A stretch of 64,000 nucleotides of DNA, taken from positions 36,936,425-37,000,424 of the forward strand of contig CM075771.1 in the NCBI GenBank assembly GCA_037974665.1, written 5' to 3'. The stretch comes from Ehretia macrophylla. Its lineage: Eukaryota > Streptophyta > Magnoliopsida > Boraginales > Ehretiaceae. This document shows positions 46,285 through 59,153 of the stretch, in pieces; positions within the stretch are counted from its first letter, which is position 1; every line of letters starts with the position of its first letter. The notes beneath the pieces are model-generated. The model was not told where the DNA came from. It searched no databases and saw nothing but the letters and a program-made list of their open reading frames with translations. Both the position numbers and the translations under genes were made by a program.

Positions 46285-46842
46285 GTCATGTTGAGGGCAC
46301 AATTTCTTTATGTGTTAACGGTTCACAGTCCCAGCCTAGAGAGATGGCCCATTAAGAAGGCCCAATGGGCTTAACGACAATCCATCCGCTTCAACAACGT
46401 AGCAACCTTGCAAGATGTGATATCAACAAATTATAGGGCCCTCTAATGTCAGCGTGTAAGGTTGTCGCCCTTTTAACAGCTCAGGACGTATGATCCGGGA
46501 TGAAAAAACAGAGCAAAAGAAGGAAAGTGGACTGAAACTGATGAAAACGTTCGATTTTGGGCTCCAAAAATGGGCAAAGCGAGCCAGATGGCTACCCCCA
46601 TTGTAGAGCGCTTGGGGAGCATTGCAACGGTATGATATGCGCTGCGTAACTCCTTACGGATCAAAAGTTATGGGCTCCGGAGCGTCGGAGACCTGGTTAC
46701 TAGCCCTACGCCCTCAGTTTGTTGGCCCAGCCACCACGTGAAGCAAAGTTGTCTTGCTCAAGGTGCCGTGGAATTTGATAATAGAAATGTGGTGGATAAA
46801 GTATATTGGCAACCGTAACCGAAGCAAAAAAAATTGAAAAGG

Positions 46843-46961
46843 GGGGTGCAACACGAGGACTTCCCAGGGGGTCACCCATCCTAGTACTACTCTCGCCCAA
46901 GCACGCTAAACTTCGGAGTTTTGATGGGATCCGATGCATTAGTGCTGGTATGATCGCACCC
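46843..46961 (-). rRNA. 5S rRNA gene, copy 56
   Basis: 119 nt, three changes: 54A>U (A-box), 41G>A, 28C>U. Helix I, intermediate element and C-box match consensus. Confidence 0.96.
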
Positions 46962-47518
46962 ATCTTATTGAGGGCACAATTCCTTTATGTGTTTATGGTT
47001 AACAGTCCCAGCCTAGAGAGATGGCCCATTCAGAAGGCCCAATGGGCTTAACGACAACCCATCTGCTTCAACAACGCAGCATCCTTGCAAGACGTGATAT
47101 CAACACGTTGTAGGGCCCTCTAATGTCCCGCAAGTAAGGTTGTCGTCCTTTTAACAGCTCACGACGCACGATCCGGGATGAAAAAACAGAGCGAAAGAAG
47201 AAAAGTGGCCCGAAACTGATGAAAATGTTCAATTTTGGGCTCCAAAAAAGGCACTGCAAGAAAGCTGGCTGCCCCATCGTAGAGCTCTCGGAGAGCTTTG
47301 CAACGGTATATTGTGCACCGCATAACTCTTTACAGATCAAAAGTTATGGGCACAAGAGCGAGGGAGATTTGGTCACAAGCCCTACGCCCTCGGTTTTTGG
47401 GTCCAGCCTCCACGTGAAGCGAAGTTGTCTTGCCCAAGGTGCCATGGGATTCGATAATAGAAATGTGGTAGATAAAGTATCTTGGCAAGCCAAACTGGTG
47501 CAAAAAAAATTGAAAAGG

Positions 47519-47637
47519 GGGGTGCAACATGAGGACTTCCCAGGGGGTTACCTACCTTTGTAATACTCTCGCCCAAGCACGATTAACTTCGGAGTTCTGA
47601 TGGGATCCGGTGCATTAGTGCTGGTATGATCACACCC
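47519..47637 (-). rRNA. 5S rRNA gene, copy 57 (C-box broken)
   Basis: 119 nt. Changes: 108G>A, 89G>A, 85G>A, 83A>G, 81G>A, 79U>A, 75G>U, 56G>U, 6C>U. Four changes in the C-box make transcription unlikely. Confidence 0.9.
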
Positions 47638-48194
47638 ATCATGTTGAGGGCACAATTTCTTTATGTGTTAACGGTTGACAGTCCTAGCCTAGAGAGATGG
47701 CCCATTCAGAAGGCCCAATGGGATTAACGACAACCCATCTGCTTCAACAACGTAGCATCCTCGCAAGACGTGATATCGACGCGTTGTAAGGCCCTCTAAT
47801 GTCCCGCGAGTAAGGTTGTCATCCTTTTAATAGTTCACGACGTACAATCCGGGACCCAAAAATGGAGCAAAAGAAGAAAAGTGGCACGAAACTGATGAAA
47901 ACTTTCGATTTTGGGCTCCAAAAAGGGCACAACAAGCAAGTTGGCTGCCCCGTCTTAGAGCTCTCGAAGGGCTATGCAACGGTATGCTGTGTGCCACGTA
48001 ACTCTTTACGGATAAAAAGTTATGGGCACCAGAGCGAGGGAGACCTTGTCCGAAGCCCTACGCCTTCGGTATGCGGGCCCAACCTACACGTGAAGCGAAG
48101 TTGTCTTTCCCAAGGTGCCGTGGCAATCGATAATAGAAATGTGGTGGATAAAGTATCTTGTCAACCCTAACCGGAGCAAAAAAAATTGAAATGT

Positions 48195-48313
48195 GGGGTG
48201 CAACACGAGGACTTCCTTGGGGGTTACCCATCCTAGTAATATTCTCGTCCAAGCACGCGTAACTTCGGAGTTCTGATGGGATCCGGTGCATTATTGCTGG
48301 TATGATCGCACCC
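48195..48313 (-). rRNA. 5S rRNA gene, copy 58
   Basis: 119 nt. Changes: 97G>A, 96U>A, 89G>A, 75G>U, 72G>A, 66G>A, 55A>C, 20C>A. It shares 75U/72A with copy 59. Confidence 0.91.
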
Positions 48314-48871
48314 GTCATGTTGAGGGCACAATTCCTTTATGTGTTAATTGTTCACAGTCCTAACCTAGAGAGATGGCCCATTCAGAAGGCCCAATGGGCT
48401 TAACGATAACCCATCCATTTCAACAAGGCAGCATCCTCACAATAGGCGATATCGACGCGTTGTAGGGCCCTCTAATGTCCCGCGAGTAAGGTTGTCCTCC
48501 TTTTAACAGCTCACGACGTACGATCCGGGATGAAAAAATGGAGCAAAAGAAGAAAAGTAGACAGAAATTGATGAAAACGTTCGATTTTAGCCTCCCAAAA
48601 TGGGCACATCGAGCAAGCTTGTTGCCCCCGTCGTAGAGCACTCGGAGAGCTTTGCAACGGTATGATGTGCGCCGCGTAACTCCTTGCGGTTCAAAAGTTA
48701 TGGGCACCGGAGTGACAGAGACCTGGTCACAAGCCCTACGCCCTCGGTTTGCGGGCCCAGCCTCCACGTGAAGCGAAGTTGTCTTCCCCAAGTTGCCGTA
48801 GGATTCGATAATAGAAATGTGGTGGATAAAGTATCTTGGCAACCCTAACTGGAGAAAAAAAATTGAAAAGG

Positions 48872-48989
48872 GGGGTACAACACGAGGACTTCCCAGGGGG
48901 TCACCCATCCTAGTAATATTCTCGCCCAGTCACGCTTAACTTCGGTGTTCTGATGGGATCCGGTGCATTAGTGCTGTAAGATCGCACCT
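48872..48989 (-). rRNA. 5S rRNA gene, copy 59
   Basis: 118 nt: one C missing from CC at 14-15, with 11A>U beside it. Other changes: 114C>U, 75G>U, 72G>A, 62U>C, 61C>A, 45U>A, 1G>A. Confidence 0.91.
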
Positions 48990-49548
48990 ATCATGTTGAG
49001 GGCACAATTCCTTTATGTGTTAACGGTTCACAATCCCAGCCTAGAGAGATGGCCCATTCAGAATGCCCAATGAGATTAACGACAACCCATCCGCTTCAAC
49101 AACACAGCATCCTCGTAAGACGTGATATCAACACGTTGTTGGGCCCTCTAATGTCCCGCGAGTAAGGTTATCGTCCTTTTAACAGCTCACGATGTACGAT
49201 CCGTGATGAAAAAACAGAGCAAAAGAAGAAAAGTTGCCCGAAACTAAAGAAAACGTTCGATTTTGGGCTCCAAAAATGGGCACAAGAGCAAGCTGGCTAC
49301 ACCCGTCGTAGAACACTTGGGAAGTTTTCCACCGGAATGCTGTGCGCCGCGTAACTCCTTAAGGATCAAAATTTATGGGCACCGGAGCGAGGGAGACCTT
49401 GTCACAAGCCCTACGCCCTCGGTTTGCGGGCCCAACCTCCACATCTAGCGAAGTTGTCTTGCCCAAGGTGCCGTGGGATTCGATAATAGAAATGTGGTAG
49501 ATAAAGTATCTTTGCAACCCTAACTGGAGCAAGAAAAAAATGAAAAGG

Positions 49549-49667
49549 GGGGTGCAACACGAGGACTTCCCAGGGGGTCACCCATCCTAGTACTACTCTC
49601 GCCTAAGCACGCTTAAATTCAGAGTTCTGATGGGATCCGGTGCATCAGTACCGGTATGATCACACTT
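49549..49667 (-). rRNA. 5S rRNA gene, copy 60
   Basis: 119 nt. Changes: 64G>A, 51G>U, 47C>U, 22A>G, 18C>U, 16A>G, 6C>U, 2G>A, 1G>A. It shares 51U, 18U and 16G with copy 61. The 5' end of helix I is weakened. Confidence 0.91.
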
Positions 49668-50225
49668 GTCATGTTGAGTTCACGATTCCTTTATGTGTTA
49701 ACGGTTCACAGTCCCAGCCTAGAGAGATGGCCCATTAAGAAGGCCCAATGGGCTTAACGACAACCCATCCACTTCAACAACGTAGTATCCTCGCAAGACA
49801 TGATATCGACGCATTGTACGGCCCTCTAATGTCCCGCGAGTAAGTTTATCATCCTTTTAACAGCTCACGACGTGTGATCCGTGACGGAAAAACAGAGCAA
49901 AAGAATAAAAGTTGCCCGAAACTGATGAAAACGTTCGATTTCGGGCTCCAAAAAGGGCACAGCGAGCAAGCTGGTTGTCCCCATCGTAGAGCTATGGGAG
50001 AGCTTTGCAACGGTATGCTGTGCGCCGTGTAACTCCTTACGAATCAAATGTTATAGGCACCGGAGCGACGGAGACCTAGTCACAAGCCCTTCGCCCTCGG
50101 TTTGTTGGCCCAGCCTCCACGTGAAGCGAAGTTGTCTTGCCCAAGGTGCCGTGGGATTCGATAATAGAAATGTGGTGTATAAAGTATCTTGGCAACCTTA
50201 ACCGGAGCAGAAAAAATAGAAAAAG

Positions 50226-50344
50226 GGGGTGCAACACGAGGACTTATCAGGGCGTCACCCATCCTAGTACTACTCTTGCCCAAGCATGCTTAAATTTTGA
50301 GTTCTGATGGGATCCGGTGCATTAGTACCGGTATGACCGCACCC
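50226..50344 (-). rRNA. 5S rRNA gene, copy 61 (degenerate)
   Basis: 119 nt. Changes: 99G>U, 98G>A, 92C>G, 68G>A, 58G>A, 51G>U, 48G>A, 47C>A, 18C>U, 16A>G, 8A>G. Eleven changes across all boxes. The downstream T-run is also interrupted. Confidence 0.9.
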
Positions 50345-50905
50345 ATCATGTTGAGGGCACAATTCCTTTGTGTGTTAATGGTTCACAGTCCCAGCCTAGA
50401 GAGATGGCCCATTTAGAAGGCCCAATGGGCTTAACAACAACCCATCCGCTTTAAAAATGCAGCATCCTTGCAAGACGTGATATCGACGCATAGTAGGGCC
50501 CGCTAATGCCCCACGAGTAAGGTTGTCGTCCTTTTAACAGCTCACGACGTACGATCCGGGACGAAAAAGTAAAGCAAAGGAAGAAAAGTGGCCCGAAACT
50601 TATGAAAATGTTCGATTTTGGGTCTAATAACGGGCACAGTGAGCAAGCCGACTGACCCCACTGTAGAGATCTTGGAGAGCTTTGAAACGGTATGTTGTAC
50701 GCCGCGTAACTCCTTACGGATCAAAAGTTATTGGCACCAGAACGACGGAGATCTGGTCACAAGCCCTACACGCTCGGTTTGCTAGCCCTGCCTCCACGTG
50801 AATCGAACTTGTCATGCCCAAGGTGCTGTGGGATTCGATAATAAAAATGTGGTAGATAAAGTATCTTGGCAACCCTAACCGGAGCTAAAAAAAAAATTGA
50901 AAAAG

Positions 50906-51024
50906 GGGGTGCAACACGAGGACTTCCCAGGGGGCCACCCATCCAAGTACTACTCTCGCCCAACCACGCTTAACTTCGGAGTTCTGATGGGATCTAGTGT
51001 AGTAGTGCTGATATGATCGCACCC
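50906..51024 (-). rRNA. 5S rRNA gene, copy 62
   Basis: 119 nt. Changes: 90A>G, 80A>U, 61C>G, 30G>A, 29C>U, 25G>A, 23A>C, 14C>U. Confidence 0.92.
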
Positions 51025-51581
51025 ATCATATTGACGGCACAATTCCTTTATGTGTTAACAGATCACAGTCTTAGCCTAGAGAGATGGCCCATTCAAAAGG
51101 CCCAATGGGCTTAACGACAACCCATCCGCTTCACCAACACAGCATCCTCGCAAGACGTGATATCAACACGTTGTAGGGCCCTCTAATGTCCCGCGAGCAA
51201 GGTTGTTGTCCTTTTAACAGCTAACGACGTACGATCCGGGACGGAAAAACAGAGCAAAAGAAGAAAACTGGCCCGAAACTGATGAAAACATTTGATTTTG
51301 GGCTCCAAAAGGGCACAGCGAGCAAGCTGGCTACGCCCATCGTAGAGCTCTCGGGGAGCTTCGCAAAGGTATGCTTTGCATCACATAACTCCTTACGGAT
51401 CAAATGTTATGGGCATCGTAGCGAATGAGACCTGGTCACAAGCCCTACGCCCTCGGTTTCCGGGCCCAACCTCCACGTGAAGCGAAGTTGTCTTGCCCAA
51501 GTTGCCGTGGGATTCGATAATTGAAATGTGGTGGATAAAGTATCTTGGCAACCCTAACCGGAGAAAAATAAATTGAAAAGG

Positions 51582-51700
51582 GGGGTGCAGCACGAGGACT
51601 TCCCAGGGGGTCACCTATCATACTACTACTCTCACCCAAGCACGCATAACTTCGGAGTTCTGATGGGATCCGATGCATTAGTTCTGGTATGATTGCACCC
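51582..51700 (-). rRNA. 5S rRNA gene, copy 63
   Basis: 119 nt. Changes: 111U>C, 85G>A, 81G>U, 78C>G, 67C>U, 55A>U, 28C>U, 18C>A, 7G>A. The downstream T-run is broken (complement of GAAAAATAAATTG). Confidence 0.91.
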
Positions 51701-52258
51701 GTCATGTTGAGGGCACAATACATTTATGTGTTAACTGTTCACAATCCCAGCCTAGAGAGATAGCCCATTCAGAAGGCCCAATGGGCTTAATGACAACCCA
51801 TCCGCTTCAACAACGCAAGATCCTCGAAAGATATGATATCGACACGTTATAGGCCCTCTAATGTCCCGCGAGTAAGGTAGTCATCCTTTTAACAACTCAC
51901 GACGTACGATCCGGGACTGAAAAATAGAGCAAAAGAAGAAAAGTGGCCCGAAACTGATGAAAACATTTGATTTTAAGCTTTAATAACGGGCACAGCGAGC
52001 AAGCTGGCTGCCCCCGTGGTAGAGCTCTCGGAGAGCTTTGCAACGGTATGCTGTGCGCCGTGTAACTCCTTACGAATCAAAAGTTATGGGCACCGGAGCA
52101 ACGGAGACCTGGTCACAAGCCCTACGCCCTTGGTTTGTTGGGCCAACCTCCACTTGAAGCGAAGTTGTCTTGCCCAAGTTGCCATGGGGTTTGATAATAG
52201 AAATGTGGTGGATAAAGTATCTTGGCAACCCTAACCAGAGCAAACAAAATTGAAAAGG

Positions 52259-52377
52259 GGTGTGCAACACGAGGACTTCCCAGGGGGTCACCCATCCTAG
52301 TACTACTCTCGGCCAAGCACGCTTAACTTCGGAGTTCTGATGGGATCCGGTGCAATAGTGCGGATATGATCGCACCC
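52259..52377 (-). rRNA. 5S rRNA gene, copy 64
   Basis: 119 nt. Changes: 117C>A, 66G>C, 23A>U, 16A>C, 14C>U. All three promoter boxes intact. Confidence 0.94.
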
Positions 52378-52936
52378 GTCATGTTGAGGGCACAATTCCA
52401 TTATGTTTTAACGGTTCACAGTCCCAGCCTAGAGAGATGGCCCATTCAGATGGCCCAACGGGCTTAACGACAACCCATCTGCTTCAACAACGCAGCATCC
52501 TCGCAAGACGTGATATCAACACGTTGTAGGTCCCTCTAATGTCACGCAAGTAGGGTTGTCGTCGTTTTAATAGCTCATGACGTACGATTCGGAACGAAAA
52601 AACATAGCAAAAGAAGAAAAGTGGCCCGAAATTGATGAAAACGTTCAATTTTGGGCTCCAAAAAAGGGCATAGCGAGCAAGCTGGCTGCGCCCGGCGTAG
52701 AACTCTCTGGGAGCTTCCCAATAGTATGCTCTGCGCCGCGTAACTCCTTACGAATCAAAAGTTATGGGCACCGGAGTGAGGGAGACCTGGTCACAAGACC
52801 TACGCCCTCAGTTTTTCGGCCCAGCCTCCACGTGAAGTGAAGTTGTCTTGCCCAAGGTGCCGTGGGATTCGAAAAAAGAAATGTGGTCGATAAAGTATCT
52901 TGGCAACCCTAACCGGATCAAAAAAAATTGAAAATA

Positions 52937-53055
52937 GGGGTGAAACACGAGGACTTCCTAAGGGGTCACCCATCCTAGTACTACTCTCGCCAAAGCACGC
53001 ATAACTTCGGAGTTCTGATGGGATCCGGTGCATTAGTGCTAGTTTGATCGCACCC
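52937..53055 (-). rRNA. 5S rRNA gene, copy 65
   Basis: 119 nt. Changes: 113G>U, 97G>A, 95C>U, 64G>U, 55A>U, 15C>U, 12U>A. Confidence 0.92.
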
Positions 53056-53614
53056 ATCATGTTGAGTGAACAATTCCTTTATGTGTTAACGGCTCACAGT
53101 CCCAGCCCAGAGAGATGGCCTATTCAGAAGGCCCAATGGGCTTAACGAGAACCCATCCGCTTCAACAACGCAGCATCCTCGCAAGACGTGATATCGACGC
53201 GTTGTAGGGCCCTCTAATGTCCAGCGAGTAAGGTTGTCGTCATTTTAACAGCTCACGACGTACGATCCGGGATAGAAAAACAGAGCAAAAAAAGAAAAGT
53301 GGCCTAAAACTCATGAAAACGTTCGATTTTGGGCTCCAAAAATAGGCACAGTGAGGAAGATGGCTACCCCCGTAGAAGAGCTCTCTGAGAGCTTTGCAAC
53401 GGTATGTTGTGCGCCGCGTAACTCCTTACGGATCAAAAGTTATGGGCACCGGTGCGACGGAGACCTGGTCACAAGCCCTACGCCCTCGGTTTGCTGGCCC
53501 AGCCTCCACGTGAAGCGAAGTTGTCTTGCCCAAGGTGCCGTGGGATTCGATAATATAAATGTGGTGGATAAAGTATCTTGGTAATCCTAGCCGGAGCAAA
53601 AAAAATTGAAAATG

Positions 53615-53733
53615 GGGATGCAACACGAGGACTTCCTAGGGGGTCACCCATCCTAGTACTACTCTAGCCCAAGCATGCTTAACTTCGGAGTTCTGATGGG
53701 ATTCGTTGCATTAGTGCTGGTATGATCGCACCC
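53615..53733 (-). rRNA. 5S rRNA gene, copy 66
   Basis: 119 nt. Changes: 116C>U, 97G>A, 68G>U, 58G>A, 31G>A, 28C>A. Confidence 0.93.
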
Positions 53734-54292
53734 GTCATGTTGAGCGCACAATTCATTTATGTGCTAACGGTTCACAGTCCCAACCTTGAGAGATGGCCCA
53801 TTCTGAAGGCCCAATGGGCTTAACGACAACCCATCCGCCTCAACAACGTAGCATCCTTGCAAGATGTGATATCGATGCGTTGTAAGGCCCTCTAATGTCC
53901 TGCGAGTAAGGTTGTCATCCTTTTAAAAGCTCACGACGTATGATCCGGGAAGAAAAAACAGAGCAAAAGAAGAAAAGTGGCCCAAAACTGATGAAAACGT
54001 TGAATTTTGGGCACTAATTACGAGCATAGCGAGCAAGCTGGCTGCCCCCGTTGTAGAGGTCTCGGAGAGCTTTTCAACGGTATGCAGTGCACCGCGTAAC
54101 TCTTTACGCATCAAAAGTTATGGGCACCGGAGCGACAGAGACGTGGTCACAAGCCCTACGCCCTTGGTTTGCTGGCCCAGCCTCCACATGAAGCGAAGTT
54201 GTCTTGCCCAAGTTGCCGTGGGATTTGATAATAGAAATGTGGTGGATAATGTATCATGGAAACCCTAACCGAAGCAAAAGAAATTGAAAAGG

Positions 54293-54411
54293 GGGGTGCA
54301 ACACGAGGACTTCCTAGGGGGTCACCCATCCTAGTACTACTCTCAACCAAGCACGCTTAACTTTGGAGTTCTTATGGGATCCGGTACAATAGTGCTGGTA
54401 TGATCGCACCC
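54293..54411 (-). rRNA. 5S rRNA gene, copy 67
   Basis: 119 nt. Changes: 97G>A, 67C>U, 66G>U, 48G>A, 39C>A, 26C>U, 23A>U. A-box intact. Confidence 0.93.
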
Positions 54412-54970
54412 GTCATGTTGAGGGCACAATTCCTTTATGTGTTAACGGTTCACAGTCCCAGCCTAGAGAGATGGCCCATTCAAAAGGCCCAACGGGGTTA
54501 ACGACAACCCATCCGCTTCAACAACGCAGCATCCTCGCACGACGTGATAACGACGTGTTGTAGGGCCCTCTAATATCCCGCAAGTAAGGATGTCGTCATT
54601 TTAACAGGTCACGACGTATGATCCGGGATGAAAAAATAGAGCAAAAGAAGAAAAGTGGCCCAAAATTGATGAAAATGTTCAATTTTGGGCTCCAAAAACA
54701 GGCACAGTGAGCAAGCTAGCTGCCCCCGTCCAAGAGCTCTAGGAGAGCTTTGCAACGGTATGTTGTGCGCTGCGTAACTCCTTACGGATCAAAAGTTATT
54801 GGCACTGGAGCGACGGAGACCTGGTCACAAGCCCTACGCGCTCTGTTTGCTAGCCCAGCCTCCACGTGAAGCGAAGTTGTCTTGCCCAAGGTGCCGTGGG
54901 ATTCGATAATAGAAATATGGTGGATAAAGTATCTTGGCAACCCTAACCGGAGCAAAAAAAATTAAAAATG

Positions 54971-55089
54971 GGAGTGTAACACGAGGACTTCCCAGGGGGT
55001 CACCCATCCTAGTACTACCCTCGCCTAAGCACGCTTAACTTCGGAGTTCTGATGGGATCCGGTGCATTAGTGCTGGTATGATCCCACCG
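54971..55089 (-). rRNA. 5S rRNA gene, copy 68
   Basis: 119 nt. Changes: 117C>U, 113G>A, 71A>G, 64G>A, 6C>G, 1G>C. Helix I carries four mismatching changes; C-box intact. Confidence 0.93.
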
Positions 55090-55647
55090 ATCATGTTGAG
55101 GGCACAATTCATTTATGTGTTAATGGTTCACAGTCCCAGCCTAGAGAGATGGCCCATTCAGAAGGCCCAATGGGCTTAACGACAACCAATCTGCTTCAAC
55201 AATGCAGCATCCTCGCAAGATGTGATATCGACGCGTTGTAGGGCCCTCTAATGTCCAGCGAGTAAGGTTGTCATCCTTTTAATAGCTCACGACGTACGAT
55301 CCGGGATGGAGAAACAGAGCAAAAGAAGAAAAGTGGCCCGAAACTGATGAAAATGTTCGATTTTGGGCTCCAAAAAGGGCACATCGAGCAAGTTGGCTAC
55401 CCCCGTCGTAGAGCTCTCAGGGAGCTTTGCAACGGTATGCTGTGCGCCGCGTAACTCCTTACGGATGAAAAGTTATAGGCACCGGAGCGACGGAGACCTG
55501 GTCACAGGCCCTACGCCCTCGGTTTGCTAGCACAGCCTCCACGTGAAGCGAAGTTGTCTTGCCCAAGGTGCTGTGGAATTCGATAATAGAAATGTGGCGG
55601 ATAAAGTATCTTTGCAACCCTAACCGGAGCAAAAAAAATTGAAAAGG

Positions 55648-55766
55648 GAGGTGCAACACGAGGTCTTCCCAGGTGGTCACCCATCATAGTACTACTCTCA
55701 CCCAAGCACGCTTAACTTCGGAGTTCTGATGGGATCCGGTGCATTAGTGATGGTATGGTCGCACCC
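55648..55766 (-). rRNA. 5S rRNA gene, copy 69
   Basis: 119 nt. Changes: 118C>U, 103U>A, 93C>A, 81G>U, 67C>U, 17G>U, 9U>C. It shares 93A and 17U with copy 70. Confidence 0.92.
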
Positions 55767-56325
55767 GTCTTGTTGAGGGCACAATTCCTTTTTGTGTTAA
55801 TGGTTCACAGTCCCAACCTAGAGATATGGCCCATTCAGAACACACAATGGGCTTAATGACAACCCATCTGCTTCAACTACGCAGCATCCTCGCAAGACGT
55901 GATATCGACACATTGTAGGGCCCTCTAATGTCTTGCGAGTAAGGTTGTCGTCCTTTTAATAGCTAACGACGTACGATCCGAGACGAAAAACCAGAGCAAA
56001 TGAAGAAAAGTGGCCCAACATTGATGAAAACGATTAATTTTGGGCTCCAAAAAGGGGCACAGCGAGCAAGCTGGCTGTCCCTGTCGTAGAGCTTTCGGAG
56101 ACCTTTGCAACGGTATGCTGTACGCCGTGTAACTCCTTACGGATCAAAAGTTATAGGCACCGGAGCGACAGAGACCTTTTCACAAGCCCTACGCCCTCGG
56201 TTTGCTGGCCCAGCCTCCACGTGAAACGAAGTTGTCTTGCCCAAGGTGCCATGTGATTCGATAATAGAAATGTGGTGGATAAAGTATCTTTGCAATCCTA
56301 ACTGGAGCAAAAAAAATTGAAAAGG

Positions 56326-56444
56326 GGGGTACAACGCGAGGACTTCCCATGTGGTCACCCATCCTAGTACTACTCTCGCTCAAGCATGCTTAACATCGGT
56401 GTTCTGATGGGATCCGATGCATTAGTGATGGTATGATCGCACCC
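56326..56444 (-). rRNA. 5S rRNA gene, copy 70
   Basis: 119 nt. Changes: 114C>U, 109U>C, 95C>A, 93C>A, 65G>A, 58G>A, 50A>U, 45U>A, 28C>U, 17G>U. Likely inactive. Confidence 0.91.
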
Positions 56445-57002
56445 GTCATGTTGAGGGCACAATTCCTTTTTGTGTTAACGGTTCACAGTCCCAGGCTAGA
56501 GAGATTAATCATTCAGAAGGCCCAATGGGCTTAACGACAACCCATCCACTTCAACTACGCGGTATCCTTGCTAGACGTAATATCGACGCATTGTAGGGCC
56601 CTCTAATGTCCTGCGAGTAGGGTTGTCATACTTTAACAGCTCACGACGTACGATCCGGGACGAAAAAGTAGAACAAATGATGAAAAGTGGCCCAAAATTC
56701 ATGAAAGCGATCGATTTTGGGCTCCAAAAAGGGGCAAAGCGAGCAAGCTGACTGGCCCCATTGTAGAGCTTTCGGAGAGCTTTGCAACGGTATGTTGTAC
56801 GCCACGTAACTCCTTACGGATCAAAATTTATTGGCACCAGAGCGACAGAGACCTTGTCACAAGCCCTACGCCCTCGGTTTGCTGGCCCAGCCTCCACGTG
56901 AAGCGAAGTTGTCTTGCCCAAGGTGCCATGTGATTCGATAATAGAAATGTGGTGGATAAAGTATCTTTGCAACCCTATCCGGAGCAAAAAAAATTGAAAA
57001 GG

Positions 57003-57121
57003 GGGGTGCAACACGAGGACTTCCCAGGGGGTCACCCATCCTAGTACTACTCTCACCCAAGCACGCTTAACTTCGGAGTTCTGATGGGATCCGGTGCATT
57101 AGTCCTGGTATGATCGCACCC
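57003..57121 (-). rRNA. 5S rRNA gene, copy 71 (best preserved)
   Basis: 119 nt with only two changes, 67C>U (one base of the intermediate element) and 18C>G. Helix I, A-box and C-box are all consensus and the downstream T-run is intact. The best candidate for a working gene in the window, although its upstream region has the variants CATTTATG and GGCCTA. Confidence 0.97.
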
Positions 57122-57678
57122 GTCATGTTAAGGGCACAATTCATTTATGTGTTAACGGTTCACAGTCCCAGCCTAATGAGATGGCCTATTCAAAAGGCCC
57201 AATGGGCCTAACGATAACCCATCCGCTCCAACAACGCAGCATCCTCGCAAGACGTGATATTGATGCGTTGTAGGACCATCTAATGTCCCGCGAGTAAGTT
57301 TGTCGTCCTTTTAACAACTCACGACGTACGATCCAGGACGGAAAAACAGAGCAAAACAAGAAAAGTTGCCCAAAACTAATGAACATGATCGATTTTGGGC
57401 TCCAAAAAGGGCACATCGAGCAAGCTGGCTACGCCCGTCGTAGACCTCTCAGAGAGCTTTACAACGGTATGCTGTGCGCCACGTAACTCCTTACGAATCA
57501 AAAGTTATGGGCACCGGAGCGAGGGAGACCTGGTCACAAGCCCTACACCCTCGGTTTGCAGGCCCAGCCTCCACGTGAAGCGAAGTTGTCTTGCCCAAGT
57601 TGCCGTGGGATTCGATAATAGAAATGTGGTGGATAAAGTATCTTGGCAACCCTAACCGGAGCAATAAAAATTGAAAAG

Positions 57679-57797
57679 GGGGTGCAACACGAGGACTTCC
57701 CAGGGGGTCACCCATCCTAGTACTACTCTCGCCCAAGCACGCTTAACTTCGGAGTTCTGATGGGATTCAGTGCATTAGCGCTGTTATGATCGCACCC
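57679..57797 (-). rRNA. 5S rRNA gene, copy 72
   Basis: 119 nt. Changes: 31G>A, 29C>U, 19A>G, 14C>A. The whole internal promoter is consensus. Confidence 0.96.
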
Positions 57798-58356
57798 ATC
57801 ATGTTGACGACACAATTCCTTTATGTGTTAACGGTTCACAGTCCCAGCCTAGAGAGATGGCCCATTCAGAAGGCCAAATGGGCTTAACGACAACCCATCT
57901 GCTTCAACAACGCAGCATCCTCGCAAGATGTGATATCGACGCGTTGTAGGGCCTTCTAATGTCGCACGAGTAAGGTTGTCGTCCTTTTAACAGCTCATGA
58001 CGTACGATCCGGGATGGAAAAACTGAGCAAAAGAAGAAAAGTGGCCCGAAACTGATGAAAATGTTCGATTTTGGGCTCTAATAACAGGCACAGCGAGAAA
58101 GCTAGTTGCCCCCGTTGTAGAGCTCTCGGAGAGCTTCACAACGGTATGCTGTGCGCCGCGTAACTCCTTACGGATCAAAAGTTATGGGCACCAGAGCGAC
58201 GGAGTCCTCGTCACAAGCCCTACGCCCTCGGTTTGCTGGCCCAACCTCCACGTGAAGCGAAGTTGTCTTCCCCAAGTTGCCGTAGGATTCGATAATAGAA
58301 ATGTGGTGGATAAAGTCTCTTGGCAACCCTAATCGGAGCAAAAAAAATTGAAAAGG

Positions 58357-58475
58357 GGGGTGCAACACGAGGACTTCCCAGGCGGTCACCCATCCTAGTA
58401 CTACTCTCTCCCAAGCACGCTTAACTTTGGAGTTCTGATGGGATCCGATGAAATAGTGCTAGTATGATCGCATCC
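58357..58475 (-). rRNA. 5S rRNA gene, copy 73
   Basis: 119 nt. Changes: 93C>G, 67C>A, 48G>A, 28C>U, 25G>U, 23A>U, 15C>U, 3G>A. Confidence 0.92.
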
Positions 58476-59034
58476 GTCATGTTGAGGGCACAATTCCTTT
58501 ATGTGTTAACGGTTCACAGTCCCAGCCTAGAGAGATGGCCCTTTTAGAAGGCCCAATGGGGTTAACCATAACCCATCCGCTTCAACAATGTAGCATCCTC
58601 GTGAGATATGATATCAACGCATTGTAGGGCCCTCTAATGTCCCGCGAGTAAGGTTGTCATCCTTTTAACAGCTCACGACGTATGATTCGGGACGAAAAAA
58701 TAGAGCAAAAGAAGAAAAGTGGCCCGAAACTGATGAAAACGTTCAATTTTGGGCTCCAAAAATGGGCACAGCGAGCAAGGTGGCTGCGCCCGTCGTAGAG
58801 CTCTCGGGGAGCTTTCCAACGGTATGCTGTGCGCCCTGTAACTCCTTACGAATCAAAAGTTATGGGCACCGGAGTAAGGGAGACCTAGTCACAAGCCCTA
58901 CGCCCTCGGTTTGCGAGCTCAGCCTCCACTTGAAGCGAAGTTGTCTTGCCCAAGGTACCGTGGGATTTGATAATAGAAATGTGGTGGATAAAGTATCTTG
59001 ACAACCCTAACCGGAGCAAAAAAAATTCAAAAAG

Positions 59035-59153
59035 GGGGTGCAACACGAGGACTTCCCACGGGGTCACCCATCCTAGTATTACTCTCGCCCAACCACACTT
59101 AACTTCGGAGTTCTGATGGGATCCGGTGCATTAGTGCTGGTATGATCGCACCC
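59035..59153 (-). rRNA. 5S rRNA gene, copy 74
   Basis: 119 nt. Changes: 95C>G, 75G>A, 61C>G, 57C>U. Element 5 begins 64 bp upstream of its start, so the proximal TATA-like region remains but the GGCCCA/TGGGCT cluster is displaced by 2.3 kb. Confidence 0.95.
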
